Positions 24,984-34,036 of a stretch of DNA of 64,000 nucleotides are shown piece by piece. The position numbers were made by a program, and so were the translations under genes. The notes under the pieces were generated by a model, which worked only from the letters and a program-made list of their open reading frames with translations, was not told the DNA's origin and did not search any database. Source of the DNA: Streptomyces rhizoryzae (GTDB lineage: Bacteria; Actinomycetota; Actinomycetes; Streptomycetales; Streptomycetaceae); contig NZ_JALMUV010000005.1 of assembly GCF_023155275.1 (NCBI RefSeq), positions 62,001 to 126,000 of the forward strand. The letters run 5' to 3'. Numbering within the stretch: the first letter of the stretch is position 1; each line of letters begins with the position of its first letter.

Positions 24984-27386
24984 GTGACGGCAGCCACGGA
25001 GCCGACCGGGACCCTCGGGTCCATCGAAGCGAGGATCGCCGAGGAGCTCGGCGTCAAGGAGCGGCAGGTGAAGGCCGCGGTCGAGCTGCTCGACGGCGGC
25101 TCGACGGTCCCGTTCATCGCGCGCTACCGCAAGGAAGCGACCGAGATGCTCGACGACGCGCAGCTGCGGTCCCTGGAGGAGCGGCTGCGCTACCTGCGGG
25201 AGCTGGAGGAGCGGCGGGCCGCGGTCCTGGAATCGGTGCGGTCGCAGGGCAAACTGGACGCCGCGCTGGAGGCGCAGATCCGCGGGGCCGAGTCCAAGGC
25301 CCGGCTGGAGGACATCTACCTGCCGTTCAAGCCCAAGCGGCGCACCAAGGCGCAGATCGCCCGGGAGGCGGGCCTGGCGCCGCTGGCCGACGGGCTGCTG
25401 GACGACCCGTCGGTGGAACCGGCCGCGGCCGCCGCGGCGTTCGTGGACCCGGACAAGGGCGTGGCGGACGCGGCCGCGGCCCTGGAGGGCGCGCGGGCGA
25501 TCCTGACCGAGCGGTTCAGCGAGGACGCGGACCTGATCGGGGAGCTGCGCGAGCGGATGTGGACGCGCGGCCGGGTCGCGGCGAAGGTCCGCCCCGGCAA
25601 GGAGGAGGAAGGCGCCAAGTTCGCCGACTACTTCGACTTCGCCGAGCCGTTCACCGAGCTGCCCTCGCACCGGGTGCTGGCGATGCTGCGCGGCGAGAAG
25701 GAGGACGTCCTCGACCTCACCCTGGAGCCGGAGGACCCGGCCGAGGCCGGTGAGGGCCCCAGCGCCTACGAGCGGGCCGTCGCGCACCGCTTCGGGATCA
25801 CCGACCGGGGGCGGCCTGGCGACGCCTGGCTGCGGGACACCGTCCGCTGGGCCTGGCGCACCCGGATCCAGGTGCACCTGGGGATCGACCTGCGGCTGCG
25901 GCTGCGGCAGGCCGCCGAGGACGAGGCGGTCCGGGTGTTCGCCGCCAACCTCCGCGACCTGCTGCTCGCGGCGCCCGCCGGGACGCGCGCCACGATGGGC
26001 CTGGACCCCGGTTTCCGTACGGGCGTGAAGGTGGCGGTGGTCGACGCGACCGGCAAGGTGGCGGCGACCGAGACCGTCTACCCGCACGTGCCGCAGCAGA
26101 AGTGGGACGCGGCGCTGGCCACGCTGGCGCGGCTGGCGCGCGAGCACCGCGTCGAGCTGATCGCGATCGGCAACGGCACCGCCTCCCGGGAGACCGACAA
26201 GCTGGCGGCCGAACTCATCGCCGCCCAGCCGGAGTTGAAGCTGACGAAGGTGATGGTGTCCGAGGCGGGCGCCTCGGTGTACTCCGCCTCCGCGTTCGCC
26301 TCCCAGGAGCTGCCGGAGCTGGACGTCTCGCTGCGCGGCGCGGTGTCCATCGCCCGCCGCCTCCAGGACCCGCTGGCCGAGCTGGTCAAGATCGACCCGA
26401 AGTCGATCGGGGTCGGCCAGTACCAGCACGACCTGGCCGAGGCCAAGCTGTCCCGTTCGCTGGACGCGGTGGTCGAGGACTGCGTGAACGGCGTCGGGGT
26501 GGACGTCAACACCGCCTCCGCGCCGCTGCTCGCCCGGGTCTCCGGCATCAGCGCGGGCCTGGCCGAGAACATCGTCGCCCACCGGGACGGCAACGGCCCG
26601 TTCCGCTCCCGCAAGGCCCTCAAGGACGTGCCGCGGCTGGGCCCGAAGGCGTACGAGCAGTGCGCGGGCTTCCTGCGGATCCGGGGCGGCGACGACCCGC
26701 TGGACGCCTCCAGCGTGCACCCGGAGGCGTACCCGGTCGTGCGCCGGATCGTGCGGGCGGCCGACCGCGAGGTCGGGCAGCTGATCGGCAACACCGCGGT
26801 GCTGCGCGCCCTGCGCCCGGACGACTTCGTGGACGACTCCTTCGGTCTGCCGACGGTCACCGACATCCTCCAGGAGCTGGAGAAGCCGGGCCGCGACCCG
26901 CGTCCGGAGTTCCGCACCGCGACCTTCAAGGAAGGCGTGGAGAAGATCGGCGACCTGGCGCCGGGGATGCTCCTGGAAGGTGTGGTGACCAACGTCGCCG
27001 CCTTCGGGGCGTTCGTGGACGTCGGCGTGCACCAGGACGGTCTGGTGCACGTCTCGGCGATGTCGAAGACCTTCGTCAAGGACCCGCGGGACGTGGTGAA
27101 GCCCGGCGACATCGTGCGGGTCAAGGTGCTCGACGTGGACATCCCGCGCAAGCGGATCTCGCTGACCCTGCGGCTGGAGGACGAGCCCGGCAAGGGCCCG
27201 GCGGGCGGCGGCGAACGGCGCGGCGGCGGGGCCCGCGAGGGCCGGGGCGGTGCGCCGCGGCAGCGGCAGGGCGGCGGCGGCCGGCGCGGCGGCGAGGGCC
27301 GGGGCAGTCGGGACGCCGGTCCGGTCAACGACGCGATGGCGGACGCGCTGCGGCGGGCCGGGCTGCTGGGCGGCACGGGCCGCTGA
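24984..27386 (+). CDS. tex: Tex-family transcription accessory/S1 RNA-binding protein
   Basis: An 800-residue cytosolic RNA-binding protein. Domains in order are the Tex N-terminal helical region, a YqgF-like RNase H fold near 335-450 (TMGLDPGFRTGVKVAVVD), helix-hairpin-helix repeats near 500-560 (GISAGLAENIVAHRDG) and an S1 domain near 650-720 (LEGVVTNVAAFGAFVDVGVHQDG). A Gly/Arg-rich tail of about 50 residues follows, suited to nucleic-acid binding. The GTG at 24984 follows GGCAGGATC. Tex is a general factor in transcription and translation stress; it is not linked in function to its neighbours. Confidence 0.95.
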   Translation: MTAATEPTGTLGSIEARIAEELGVKERQVKAAVELLDGGSTVPFIARYRKEATEMLDDAQLRSLEERLRYLRELEERRAAVLESVRSQGKLDAALEAQIRGAESKARLEDIYLPFKPKRRTKAQIAREAGLAPLADGLLDDPSVEPAAAAAAFVDPDKGVADAAAALEGARAILTERFSEDADLIGELRERMWTRGRVAAKVRPGKEEEGAKFADYFDFAEPFTELPSHRVLAMLRGEKEDVLDLTLEPEDPAEAGEGPSAYERAVAHRFGITDRGRPGDAWLRDTVRWAWRTRIQVHLGIDLRLRLRQAAEDEAVRVFAANLRDLLLAAPAGTRATMGLDPGFRTGVKVAVVDATGKVAATETVYPHVPQQKWDAALATLARLAREHRVELIAIGNGTASRETDKLAAELIAAQPELKLTKVMVSEAGASVYSASAFASQELPELDVSLRGAVSIARRLQDPLAELVKIDPKSIGVGQYQHDLAEAKLSRSLDAVVEDCVNGVGVDVNTASAPLLARVSGISAGLAENIVAHRDGNGPFRSRKALKDVPRLGPKAYEQCAGFLRIRGGDDPLDASSVHPEAYPVVRRIVRAADREVGQLIGNTAVLRALRPDDFVDDSFGLPTVTDILQELEKPGRDPRPEFRTATFKEGVEKIGDLAPGMLLEGVVTNVAAFGAFVDVGVHQDGLVHVSAMSKTFVKDPRDVVKPGDIVRVKVLDVDIPRKRISLTLRLEDEPGKGPAGGGERRGGGAREGRGGAPRQRQGGGGRRGGEGRGSRDAGPVNDAMADALRRAGLLGGTGR

Positions 27387-27523
27387 GGTCCGCGGGCGGC
27401 CCGCGGTGGTCTTCCGGGCGGTGGTGGGACGGTGTCCCGCCGCCGCCCGGGCCCGTTTCCGGGGCCGCGGTGTCCGGGCAATTCCGTGGACGGGGCCGGG
27501 CCGCCCGGGTTACCCTGCGGATC

Positions 27524-27553
27524 ATGAACAGCCCCGAGTCCTCAAGACGCTAG
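27524..27553 (+). CDS. Nine-residue leader peptide (MNSPESSRR)
   Basis: ATG AAC AGC CCC GAG TCC TCA AGA CGC TAG. The stop codon lies at the first base of a self-complementary segment, so a ribosome stalled or terminating here would change the RNA fold downstream. Short leaders of this size precede inducible chloramphenicol-resistance genes (cat, cmlA, cmx types). The peptide is supported by position and context only. It includes rare AGA and TCA codons. Confidence 0.5.
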   Translation: MNSPESSRR

Positions 27554-27597
27554 CCACCGGCGCCGTCCGGTGGCTGCTCAGCTTTCTCCGCCACCGG
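27553..27597 (+). promoter_or_regulatory. Candidate attenuator with mutually exclusive hairpins
   Basis: Segment 1, GCCACCGG (27553-27560), is complementary to segment 2, CCGGTGGC (27567-27574). Segment 3, GCCACCGG (27590-27597), is an exact copy of segment 1 and can pair with segment 2 instead. Segment 1 starts in the stop codon of the leader ORF, so ribosome occupancy would favour the 2:3 pairing. Confidence 0.5.
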
Positions 27598-27663
27598 ACC
27601 GCCCGTTGAGGCAGGTCTTGTCATCGCGGTAGCCGGGGCTGCCGCTTCCCCACCGGCCGTACC

Positions 27664-27694
27664 GCGGCGCCGTCGGATCGTCCGACGGCGCCGC
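27664..27694 (+). repeat. Perfect 14-bp stem-loop before the MFS gene
   Basis: GCGGCGCCGTCGGA (27664-27677) and TCCGACGGCGCCGC (27681-27694) pair perfectly around a 3-base loop, 37 bp upstream of the exporter ATG. It may be a terminator, either the one controlled by the leader or the end of the tex transcript. No T run follows. Confidence 0.6.
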
Positions 27695-27731
27695 CGGGCC
27701 GTGCCGGTCGTGTGTGGTGCGGAGAAATCTC

Positions 27732-28934
27732 ATGCCATTCGTGCTGTATCTGCTCGCGCTGGCGGTGTTCGCGCAGGGCACTTCCGAATTCATGCTGTCC
27801 GGGCTGATCCCGGACATCGCCGCGGACCTCCGGGTGTCCATCCCCGCGGCGGGGGCGCTGACCTCGGCGTTCGCGGCCGGGATGGTCGTCGGGGCGCCGC
27901 TGATGGCGCTGCTGAGCCGGCGCTGGCCGCGGCGCCGGGCGCTGCTGGTCTTCCTGGTCGCCTTCCTGGTGGCGCACGTGGTGGGCGCGGTGACCGGCAG
28001 TTTCGCGGTGCTGCTGACCACCCGGGTGGTGGCGGCGCTGGCCAACGCCGGGTTCCTGGCGGTAGCGCTGGCGACCGCGGCGGCGCTGGCCGCGCCGGGC
28101 GCCACCGGCCGGGCCACCTCGATCCTGCTGAGCGGCACGACGCTGGCCTGCGTCGCCGGGGTCCCGGCGGGCGCGGTGCTGGGCCAGCAGTGGGGCTGGC
28201 GGGCGGCGTTCTGGGCGGTGGCGGCGGTGTCCCTGCCGGCCGTCCTGGCCCTCGCCCGGTCGGTGCCCGGTGCGGAGGACGGTGCCGGAGCGGGGGCCGC
28301 GGTGGGCGCGCGCGGGGAGCTGCGGGCGCTGCGCCGGCCGCGGCTGCTGGTGACGCTGCTGCTGGGCGCGCTGGTCAACGGCGCCACGTTCTGCACCTTC
28401 ACCTATCTCGCGCCGCTGGTCACCGGCGTCAGCGGGCTCGGGGCCGGCGCGGTGCCGGTGGTGCTGGCGCTCTTCGGGCTGGGGTCGTTCGCCGGGGTCA
28501 CGGCCGGCGGGCGGCTGGCGGACCGCCGGCCGCGCCCGCTGCTCGCGGCCGGGGGCCCGGCGCTCCTGGCGGGCTGGGCGCTCTTCGCGCTCACCGCGGG
28601 CCATCCGGCGGCCGCCGTCGCGCTGGTCCTCGTCCAGGGCACCCTCTCGTTCGCGGTCGGCTCCACCCTCATCGCGCAGGCGCTCCACGCGGCGGCCGAA
28701 GCCCCCACGCTGGGCGGCGGTTTCGCCACCGCCGCGCTCAACGTGGGTGCCGCGCTGGGCCCTTGGTGCGGCGGCGCGGCACTCGCCGCCGGCTTCGGCT
28801 ACCGCGCCCCCCTGTGGGTCAGTGCCCTGCTGGTGGCCCTGGCCCTGATCCTCGGCGGCACGGCGGAGCTGGTCCGGCTGCGCCGCCGGGCCGACGGGGC
28901 GGCCGGCGGGGCGGGGGTGGCGGCCGGGGGGTGA
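27732..28934 (+). CDS. Cml/Cmx-type MFS drug exporter (chloramphenicol efflux family)
   Basis: A 400-residue, 12-helix major facilitator. The N-terminus MPFVLYLLALAVFAQGTSEFM, the SRRWPRRRALL loop between helices 2 and 3 and LLSGTTLACVAGVPAGAVLGQQWGWRAAFW in helices 4-5 are as in Streptomyces and corynebacterial chloramphenicol exporters. The ATG at 27732 has GGAG seven bases upstream; a GTG six codons earlier is less likely. A leader peptide and alternative hairpins precede it. Substrate is inferred from similarity; other drugs are possible. Confidence 0.85.
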   Translation: MPFVLYLLALAVFAQGTSEFMLSGLIPDIAADLRVSIPAAGALTSAFAAGMVVGAPLMALLSRRWPRRRALLVFLVAFLVAHVVGAVTGSFAVLLTTRVVAALANAGFLAVALATAAALAAPGATGRATSILLSGTTLACVAGVPAGAVLGQQWGWRAAFWAVAAVSLPAVLALARSVPGAEDGAGAGAAVGARGELRALRRPRLLVTLLLGALVNGATFCTFTYLAPLVTGVSGLGAGAVPVVLALFGLGSFAGVTAGGRLADRRPRPLLAAGGPALLAGWALFALTAGHPAAAVALVLVQGTLSFAVGSTLIAQALHAAAEAPTLGGGFATAALNVGAALGPWCGGAALAAGFGYRAPLWVSALLVALALILGGTAELVRLRRRADGAAGGAGVAAGG

Positions 28935-29121
28935 CCCTGCGGGCGGCCCGAGCGGTCCGGTCGGCTATGGAGCCCGGTCGGCCGGTCGGCCCGGCGGGCT
29001 TCCGACCCGGTCCGTCCGGGCCGCCGGCCGCCGCCGGGTCCGCGTACCGCCGCCGGGCCCCCGCCCCGCCGCCGGTACGCCCCGGCGGCCTTCAGGCCGG
29101 TGCCGCTCGGACCGGTGCCGC

Positions 29122-31146
29122 TCAGACCAGTGCCGTCTGGCCGCGCAGGCGTTCCAGTTCGGTGGCGACGTCGGTGAGGGTCGCGCAGTCCGGGAGGGGG
29201 CGCAGGGGCGGCGGCGGGGCACCGGTGGCGGCGGGGCCGTCGGGGGCCGCCAGGGCCTCGGCCATGGTGGACAGCGCCCGGCAGAGCCGTTCGGCCTCCT
29301 CCGGGGACGGGCGGCGGGCGCCGCGGTCGAGGCGGACCGCGCAGGCGGTGGCCGCGTCGACGATGCGTTCCGCGGCGGCGACCACGGTCAGCCAGTCGGG
29401 GCCGGCGGCACGGCCGGTGCGGAACTCCGCGGCGGCGGTCTCGGCCGCGGCCCGGGCCTCGGCCAGCGTCCGGTACGCGGCCCGGCGCAGCGCCCGGCGG
29501 CGGGCCGCGACGGCGCCGCCGGGGTCCTGGCCGGGCCGCGGTGCCAGCACGTACCGCAGGAAGCGCTCGGTGGCGCGCAGCGCCTCGGTGACCCGCGCCC
29601 CGACCCGGCGGCGGGGGTCGGCCAGCCGCGGCAGATGGCCGACGAGCAGCACGATCACACAGGCGAGGAAGGTGTCGGTGATCCGCTCGGCGGCGGTCGG
29701 CGCGGCGCTGTGCGGGTAGCCGCCGCCGGGCGACGCGGAGGCCGCACCGACGTAGACGAAGGACAGCACCATCACCGTGACCGCGCCGGTCTGAAGCGCG
29801 AAGTGGCGGGTGGCGAACGGCAGCAGCGCCCCGCCCGCGCCGGCCAGCAGCGCGGGCCACCAGGCCCACCCGGCACCGAGCGACAGCCCGGCCGCGGCGA
29901 ACACCAGGACCCCGGCGGCGGTGCCGGCGAAGCGGTTGACCGTACGGGAGAACAGCGGGCCGAGGTCCGGCTTGACCAGGAAGGTGACGGTGACCGGGAG
30001 CCAGTACCAGTGGCCGGGGCGGAGCAGCAGCGCCACCGCGGTGCTGGCGGCGATGCAGACCGCGACCCGCAGTCCGTAGTCCCGGGCGGCGGGGCCGAGC
30101 AGGCCGCGGGACCGGGTCGGCGGGCCGGGCCGCCGGACGCGGAGCGGGAACGGTGCGCGGACGGGCAGGGCCCCGGCGGGCGGCGCCGGCCGTTCCCGGG
30201 CGAAGGCGACCGCGGCGTCCAGCAGGGCGTGGTCGAAGGCGGCGCGGGCGGCGGAGCTGTGCTCGGGGGCGGCGAGCCGGCCGGGCGGGCGGCCGGTGCG
30301 CAGCGCCTCGGCGAAGCGCCGGGGGGCGGCGGCGATCCGCGGCGGCAGCGGCCGGGCCTCCCACAGCAGGGCGACGCCGGCCTCGCAGAGCGCGGTGGCC
30401 GCGGCGAAGCGCTCGGCCAGCAGGAGCTCCCCGGGGCGCGGCGGCCGGCGCAGCAGCCGGCCGGTGAGGCGGCGCAGCCGCAGCGCCTCGTCGGCGCGGT
30501 CCAGGGCGGCGGTGAGCCGGCGCCGGGCGGCCTCCGCACCGGGTCCGCCGGCCGTCGCGAGGGCGTCGGCGAGCGCGTCGAAGACGGTGGCGACGGCGGC
30601 CCGCTCCCCGCTGAGCGGGCCGCCCGCCGGGCGCGGCGGGCGCAGTGCCAGCCGCAGCAGGAGCAGCCAGAGGCAGCCGGCGAGCACGTAGAGCGCCTTT
30701 GCCCACGGCGCGCCGGGCAGCGGCATGCCGGCGCCCAGGACGGTGGCGGCGAGCAGTTGCATCGCGGCGGTGGAGCGGACCGGGCCGGCCACGCTGCCCG
30801 CGCCGGAGACGAAGCCCACCGCGGCCAGCGCCGGCACGGTCCACCAGCCCGCACCGGCCGTCCGCAGCGTCGCGCCGAGCAGCATCCCGAGGGCGGCGGC
30901 CAGCGCGGGCAGGCCGATGTGGACGACGCCGGTGCGGCGGGTGCCGGGGCGGTCGTTGACGCCCGCCAGCATCGAGCCGAGTCCGGCGAGCACCCCGGGC
31001 GCCGGGTGACCGGCGGCGATCCCCGCGGCGAGCAGCGGCCCCGCGCACAGCGTGCCCCGGGCCACCGCCGCCCAGGGCACGGGCAGCCGCTGCCAGCGGA
31101 AGGGGTGGGCGAGCCAGGCGGGCAGGGCGCGCCGGGGGCGGGGCAT
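29122..31146 (-). CDS. FUSC-family (aromatic acid exporter-like) membrane protein
   Basis: A 674-residue protein with an N-terminal block of about six membrane helices (residues 20-160), a large Arg/Ala-rich cytosolic middle, a second membrane block from about 355 to 500 containing RPGHWYWLPVTVTFLVKPD, and a helical C-terminal domain. This duplicated layout is that of FUSC/YccS proteins. The ATG at 31146 has GAGGAGACCC before it. No membrane-fusion partner is nearby. The substrate is unknown. Confidence 0.85.
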   Translation of the reverse strand: MPRPRRALPAWLAHPFRWQRLPVPWAAVARGTLCAGPLLAAGIAAGHPAPGVLAGLGSMLAGVNDRPGTRRTGVVHIGLPALAAALGMLLGATLRTAGAGWWTVPALAAVGFVSGAGSVAGPVRSTAAMQLLAATVLGAGMPLPGAPWAKALYVLAGCLWLLLLRLALRPPRPAGGPLSGERAAVATVFDALADALATAGGPGAEAARRRLTAALDRADEALRLRRLTGRLLRRPPRPGELLLAERFAAATALCEAGVALLWEARPLPPRIAAAPRRFAEALRTGRPPGRLAAPEHSSAARAAFDHALLDAAVAFARERPAPPAGALPVRAPFPLRVRRPGPPTRSRGLLGPAARDYGLRVAVCIAASTAVALLLRPGHWYWLPVTVTFLVKPDLGPLFSRTVNRFAGTAAGVLVFAAAGLSLGAGWAWWPALLAGAGGALLPFATRHFALQTGAVTVMVLSFVYVGAASASPGGGYPHSAAPTAAERITDTFLACVIVLLVGHLPRLADPRRRVGARVTEALRATERFLRYVLAPRPGQDPGGAVAARRRALRRAAYRTLAEARAAAETAAAEFRTGRAAGPDWLTVVAAAERIVDAATACAVRLDRGARRPSPEEAERLCRALSTMAEALAAPDGPAATGAPPPPLRPLPDCATLTDVATELERLRGQTALV

Positions 31147-31574
31147 GGGTCTCCTCGGACGGTGACGTGGGCAGGGGACGCGGGCGGATCCGAGGGGCGA
31201 CATCGGCCGACGGTGCCGGGGCCCGGCCGGTGGTGCGGCGCGGGCCGGTCCACCGGGGGCACCACCAGCGTAAGGTCCGGCTTTGTCCGGACCGCTTCCG
31301 GAGGGTTACGCGAAGATCACATGCGCCTTAAGCGGGCCGGTGAACGGGCCGGTCCCAGGGCCCGGCCGGGGACGTACCGGCCGGAGGGCCCGTGATCCTC
31401 CGCACACCGGCCGCGGCGCGCCCGGCCCGGGACGCGCCGGCCGGAGATCACATGATCCGGACCGCGCCGGCCGGGGAAGCCCTACCCCAGCACCGGTCCG
31501 CAGTGCCGGTGCGCGGTACCGGGGCGCGGTGCGGGCCGGGGCCGGCGGGCGCGAGGGCGTGGGAGGGTGCGGAG
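31147..31574. other. Divergent promoter region between FUSC gene and oxidase
   Basis: A 428-base region with no credible gene. It contains an inverted element GTCCGGcttTGTCCGGAC near 31275-31295 and two copies of GATCACATG (near 31315 and 31446). Promoter elements cannot be named with confidence. Confidence 0.4.
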
Positions 31575-32603
31575 ATGGCGGACCAGCGGGCGGCGGTGCC
31601 GGGCGGGGCGGTGGCACCGGAGGTGTGCGTGGTCGGCGCCGGGGTGATCGGGCTGACCTCGGCGGTCGTGCTGGCGGAGGCCGGCTGCCGGGTGCGGGTG
31701 GTGGCCCGCGACACGGCCGGCGGCACCACCTCGGCGGTGGCCGGCGGACTGTGCTGGCCGTACCGGATACAGCCGTACGCGGAGGCGGTCCGGTGGTCGC
31801 TGCGGTCCCTGGAGGTGCTGACCGGGCTTGCCGCCCGGCCGGACCGGACCGGGGTGCGGCTGGTCGCCGGGACCCTGGCGGACGGCCCGGGGGCGGACGG
31901 CGGTGCGCAGGGGCCCGAGGACGGGCTCGCCGACTGGTACGCGGCGGTCCCCGGCTGGCGGCGGGCGCGCGCCGCGGAGCTGCCGGCCGGCTGCCGGGCG
32001 GGGTGGCGGGCCCGGACGCCGCTGGTGGAGATGCCGGTGCACCTGCGGTACCTGGAGCGGCGGCTGGCGGCTGCCGGCGGCTCGCTGGTGCGGCGGCCGG
32101 TGGCGTCCCTGGCGCAGGCCGCGGAAGGCGTCCGGGCGGTGGTGAACTGCGCCGGGCTGGGCGCCCGGGAGCTGGTCCCCGATCCGGCGGTGCGGCCCGT
32201 CCAGGGGCAGTTGGTGATCGTGGAGAATCCGGGCGTGGCGGAGTGGTTCACCGCCGCCGAGGCGGGCGCGGTGGACACCACGTATCTGCTGCCGCAGCCG
32301 TTCGGCCTGGTCCTGGGCGGTACGGCGCGGGAGGGCGGCTGGTCGCGGGAGCCGGATCCGGCGGTCGCGGAGGCGATCGTGGCGCGCTGCGCCCGCCATG
32401 TCCCCCAGGTCGCGCGGGCCCGGGTCCTGGCGCACCGGGTGGGGCTGCGCCCGGCCCGTCCGGCGGTGCGGCTGGCAGTGGAACGGCTGCCGGACGGGAC
32501 GGTGTGCGTGCACAACTACGGGCACGGGGGCGCCGGGGTGACGGTGTCGTGGGGCTGTGCGGAGGAGGTGCTGCGGCTGGTGCGGGCGGCGGCCGGGCGC
32601 TGA
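31575..32603 (+). CDS. D-amino-acid oxidase-like FAD enzyme
   Basis: A 342-residue FAD-dependent oxidoreductase of the DAO family. The Rossmann motif VCVVGAGVIGLTSAVVLAEAG occupies residues 17-37, and the AGGLCWPYRIQPY segment and the C-terminal NYGHGGAGVTVSWGCA, which closes over the FAD, are as in D-amino-acid oxidases. The ATG at 31575 has GGAGGGTGCGGAG upstream. It would oxidise neutral D-amino acids to keto acids with hydrogen peroxide. D-aspartate or glycine oxidase activity cannot be ruled out. Confidence 0.88.
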   Translation: MADQRAAVPGGAVAPEVCVVGAGVIGLTSAVVLAEAGCRVRVVARDTAGGTTSAVAGGLCWPYRIQPYAEAVRWSLRSLEVLTGLAARPDRTGVRLVAGTLADGPGADGGAQGPEDGLADWYAAVPGWRRARAAELPAGCRAGWRARTPLVEMPVHLRYLERRLAAAGGSLVRRPVASLAQAAEGVRAVVNCAGLGARELVPDPAVRPVQGQLVIVENPGVAEWFTAAEAGAVDTTYLLPQPFGLVLGGTAREGGWSREPDPAVAEAIVARCARHVPQVARARVLAHRVGLRPARPAVRLAVERLPDGTVCVHNYGHGGAGVTVSWGCAEEVLRLVRAAAGR

Positions 32604-32649
32604 GCCCGCGCCCGGATGTTCCGGTGCGGGCCGCGCCCGGCCCGGCGCC

Positions 32650-33969
32650 TCATCGGTCCACCGGCCGCCCGGCCACGAGGTGGTACTCCGCCCGGCCGTC
32701 GAGCAGCAGCGGGACGAGGGCGCGCAGGGGCTGGCGGAGCGGGACGGTGGCGCCGCCGCCGGCGTCCGGCCGCCAGGTCACGCCGTGTGCCGCGAGGACC
32801 GGGCGGACCCGGGCGTACTGGGCGGCATCCAGGCGGTAGGCGCGCGGGGGCCGGGTCAGGACGCGGTCGGCGGCCGGCGGGTCGTTGTCGGCGCCGCCGA
32901 GGTAGACGGGGCCGCGGTCCGCCAGGCCGGCCGCCCGGGCCGCCGCGGTGGCCGCCGCGATGCGCCCGCGGTGCCGGTCGAGGAAGGCGAAGAGCCCTTT
33001 GAGACCGGCGAGTTGGGAGGTGACGCGGCGGCGGTTGTTGCGTGCCGGGTCGGCCTTCTCGGCGTCGGTGAGGGGATCGACGCGGGTCTCCACCAGGAGT
33101 CCGACCGCGCCCTTGACACCGGCGGTGTTGCGCAGGATCCGCTCCTGGCCGTCCCCGGCGACCTGTTTGACGGGGTCGCCGGTCACCGGGTCGGTCCAGA
33201 TGCCGTAGACGCCGGTGCTGAAGCCGGCCCGGCGGACGGCGGGGGCGACGAAGTCGTCGGCGAGGGCGGCCGACTCCCGGTGGACGGCGTCCGCGGTGTT
33301 GGGGTTGCGCGGCCACAGGGAGAGCAGGTCCTTGACGTAGTACGGCGCTTTGGGCGTGTATTCGTGCAGGTCGTAGACGGCGTCGGGGTGGTGGTCGCGG
33401 AGCACGGCGGCCATCGCGCGGGCTTCGGGGGTGGCCAGGGCGAGGTGGTCGCGGTTGATGTCGGTGCCGTCGGCGTTGCCGCGGGTGTCGGCGGCGCGGC
33501 CGTCGGGGTTGGCGGTGGGCACGACGAGGACGCCGGTGCGGGCCAGGAAGCGGCGGGTGGCCGGGTCGGTGGCGTAGGCCAGGTCGCGGATGGTGGTCAG
33601 GCAGGCTTCCCGGCCGGAGGGCTCGTCGCCGTGCTGGGAGCAGATCAGCAGGACGGAGGTGCCGGGCCGGGCGCCGGCGGGGCGGGCCGGGGCACCGATG
33701 CGGACCAGGCGCAGCGGGCGGCCCTGGGCGGTGGTGCCGATCCGGTCGACGCGGACCCGGTCCGAGGCGCGGGCCACCGTCGCCAGGAACGCCGCCTCCT
33801 CGGCTTCGCCGGTCCAGCGGGCGCCGTGGCTGGTCTCGAATCCCGTGCGCGGCACGGGGGTCGGTACCGCTTCGGTGACGGGCGGGGCGGGGGTGAAGGC
33901 GGCGGTGAGGGCGGCGGTCAGCGCGCCGAGGACCAGGCCGCGGGAACGGAGTGCTCTGCGGGGTGCCAC
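32650..33969 (-). CDS. Secreted M14 zinc carboxypeptidase
   Basis: A 439-residue precursor with a Tat/Sec-like signal (basic RRALRSR, hydrophobic stretch to about residue 27). The metal site is complete: HGDE with His113 and Glu116, and His202 in DLHEY. The catalytic Glu is E294 in VETR, and the substrate-binding INRDH motif is present. It removes C-terminal residues from peptides outside the cell. About 120 extra C-terminal residues follow the catalytic domain, with no recognised fold. It follows the S15 peptidase on the same strand with a terminator between. Confidence 0.92.
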   Translation of the reverse strand: MAPRRALRSRGLVLGALTAALTAAFTPAPPVTEAVPTPVPRTGFETSHGARWTGEAEEAAFLATVARASDRVRVDRIGTTAQGRPLRLVRIGAPARPAGARPGTSVLLICSQHGDEPSGREACLTTIRDLAYATDPATRRFLARTGVLVVPTANPDGRAADTRGNADGTDINRDHLALATPEARAMAAVLRDHHPDAVYDLHEYTPKAPYYVKDLLSLWPRNPNTADAVHRESAALADDFVAPAVRRAGFSTGVYGIWTDPVTGDPVKQVAGDGQERILRNTAGVKGAVGLLVETRVDPLTDAEKADPARNNRRRVTSQLAGLKGLFAFLDRHRGRIAAATAAARAAGLADRGPVYLGGADNDPPAADRVLTRPPRAYRLDAAQYARVRPVLAAHGVTWRPDAGGGATVPLRQPLRALVPLLLDGRAEYHLVAGRPVDR

Positions 33970-34000
33970 GAGGGGGCCTCCGTGGGTGGGCAGCAGGGGT

Positions 34001-34030
34001 GGGGCCGCCCCGGGTCGCCGGGGCGGCCCC
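34001..34030 (-). terminator. Terminator after the S15 peptidase gene
   Basis: GGGGCCGCCCCGG (34001-34013) and CCGGGGCGGCCCC (34018-34030) form a perfect 13-bp stem with a 4-base loop, 6 bases past the stop codon on the minus strand. It separates the S15 and M14 peptidase transcripts. Confidence 0.8.
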
Positions 34031-34036
34031 GGCCGG

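Larger units (their letters stand above)
27387..27731 (+). other. Regulatory leader region of the MFS exporter
   Basis: These 345 bases between tex and the exporter contain a 9-codon leader ORF (27524-27553), overlapping complementary segments that could switch pairing (27553-27597), and a perfect 14-bp hairpin (27664-27694). A TACCCT hexamer at 27511-27516 sits seven bases before the leader ATG and could be the -10 box of a leaderless transcript. Confidence 0.6.

Noticed and set aside
31315..31455. Two GATCACATG copies as operators of the oxidase or FUSC gene
   Set aside because: They share only nine bases in differing contexts and lack symmetry or spacing consistent with known operators.
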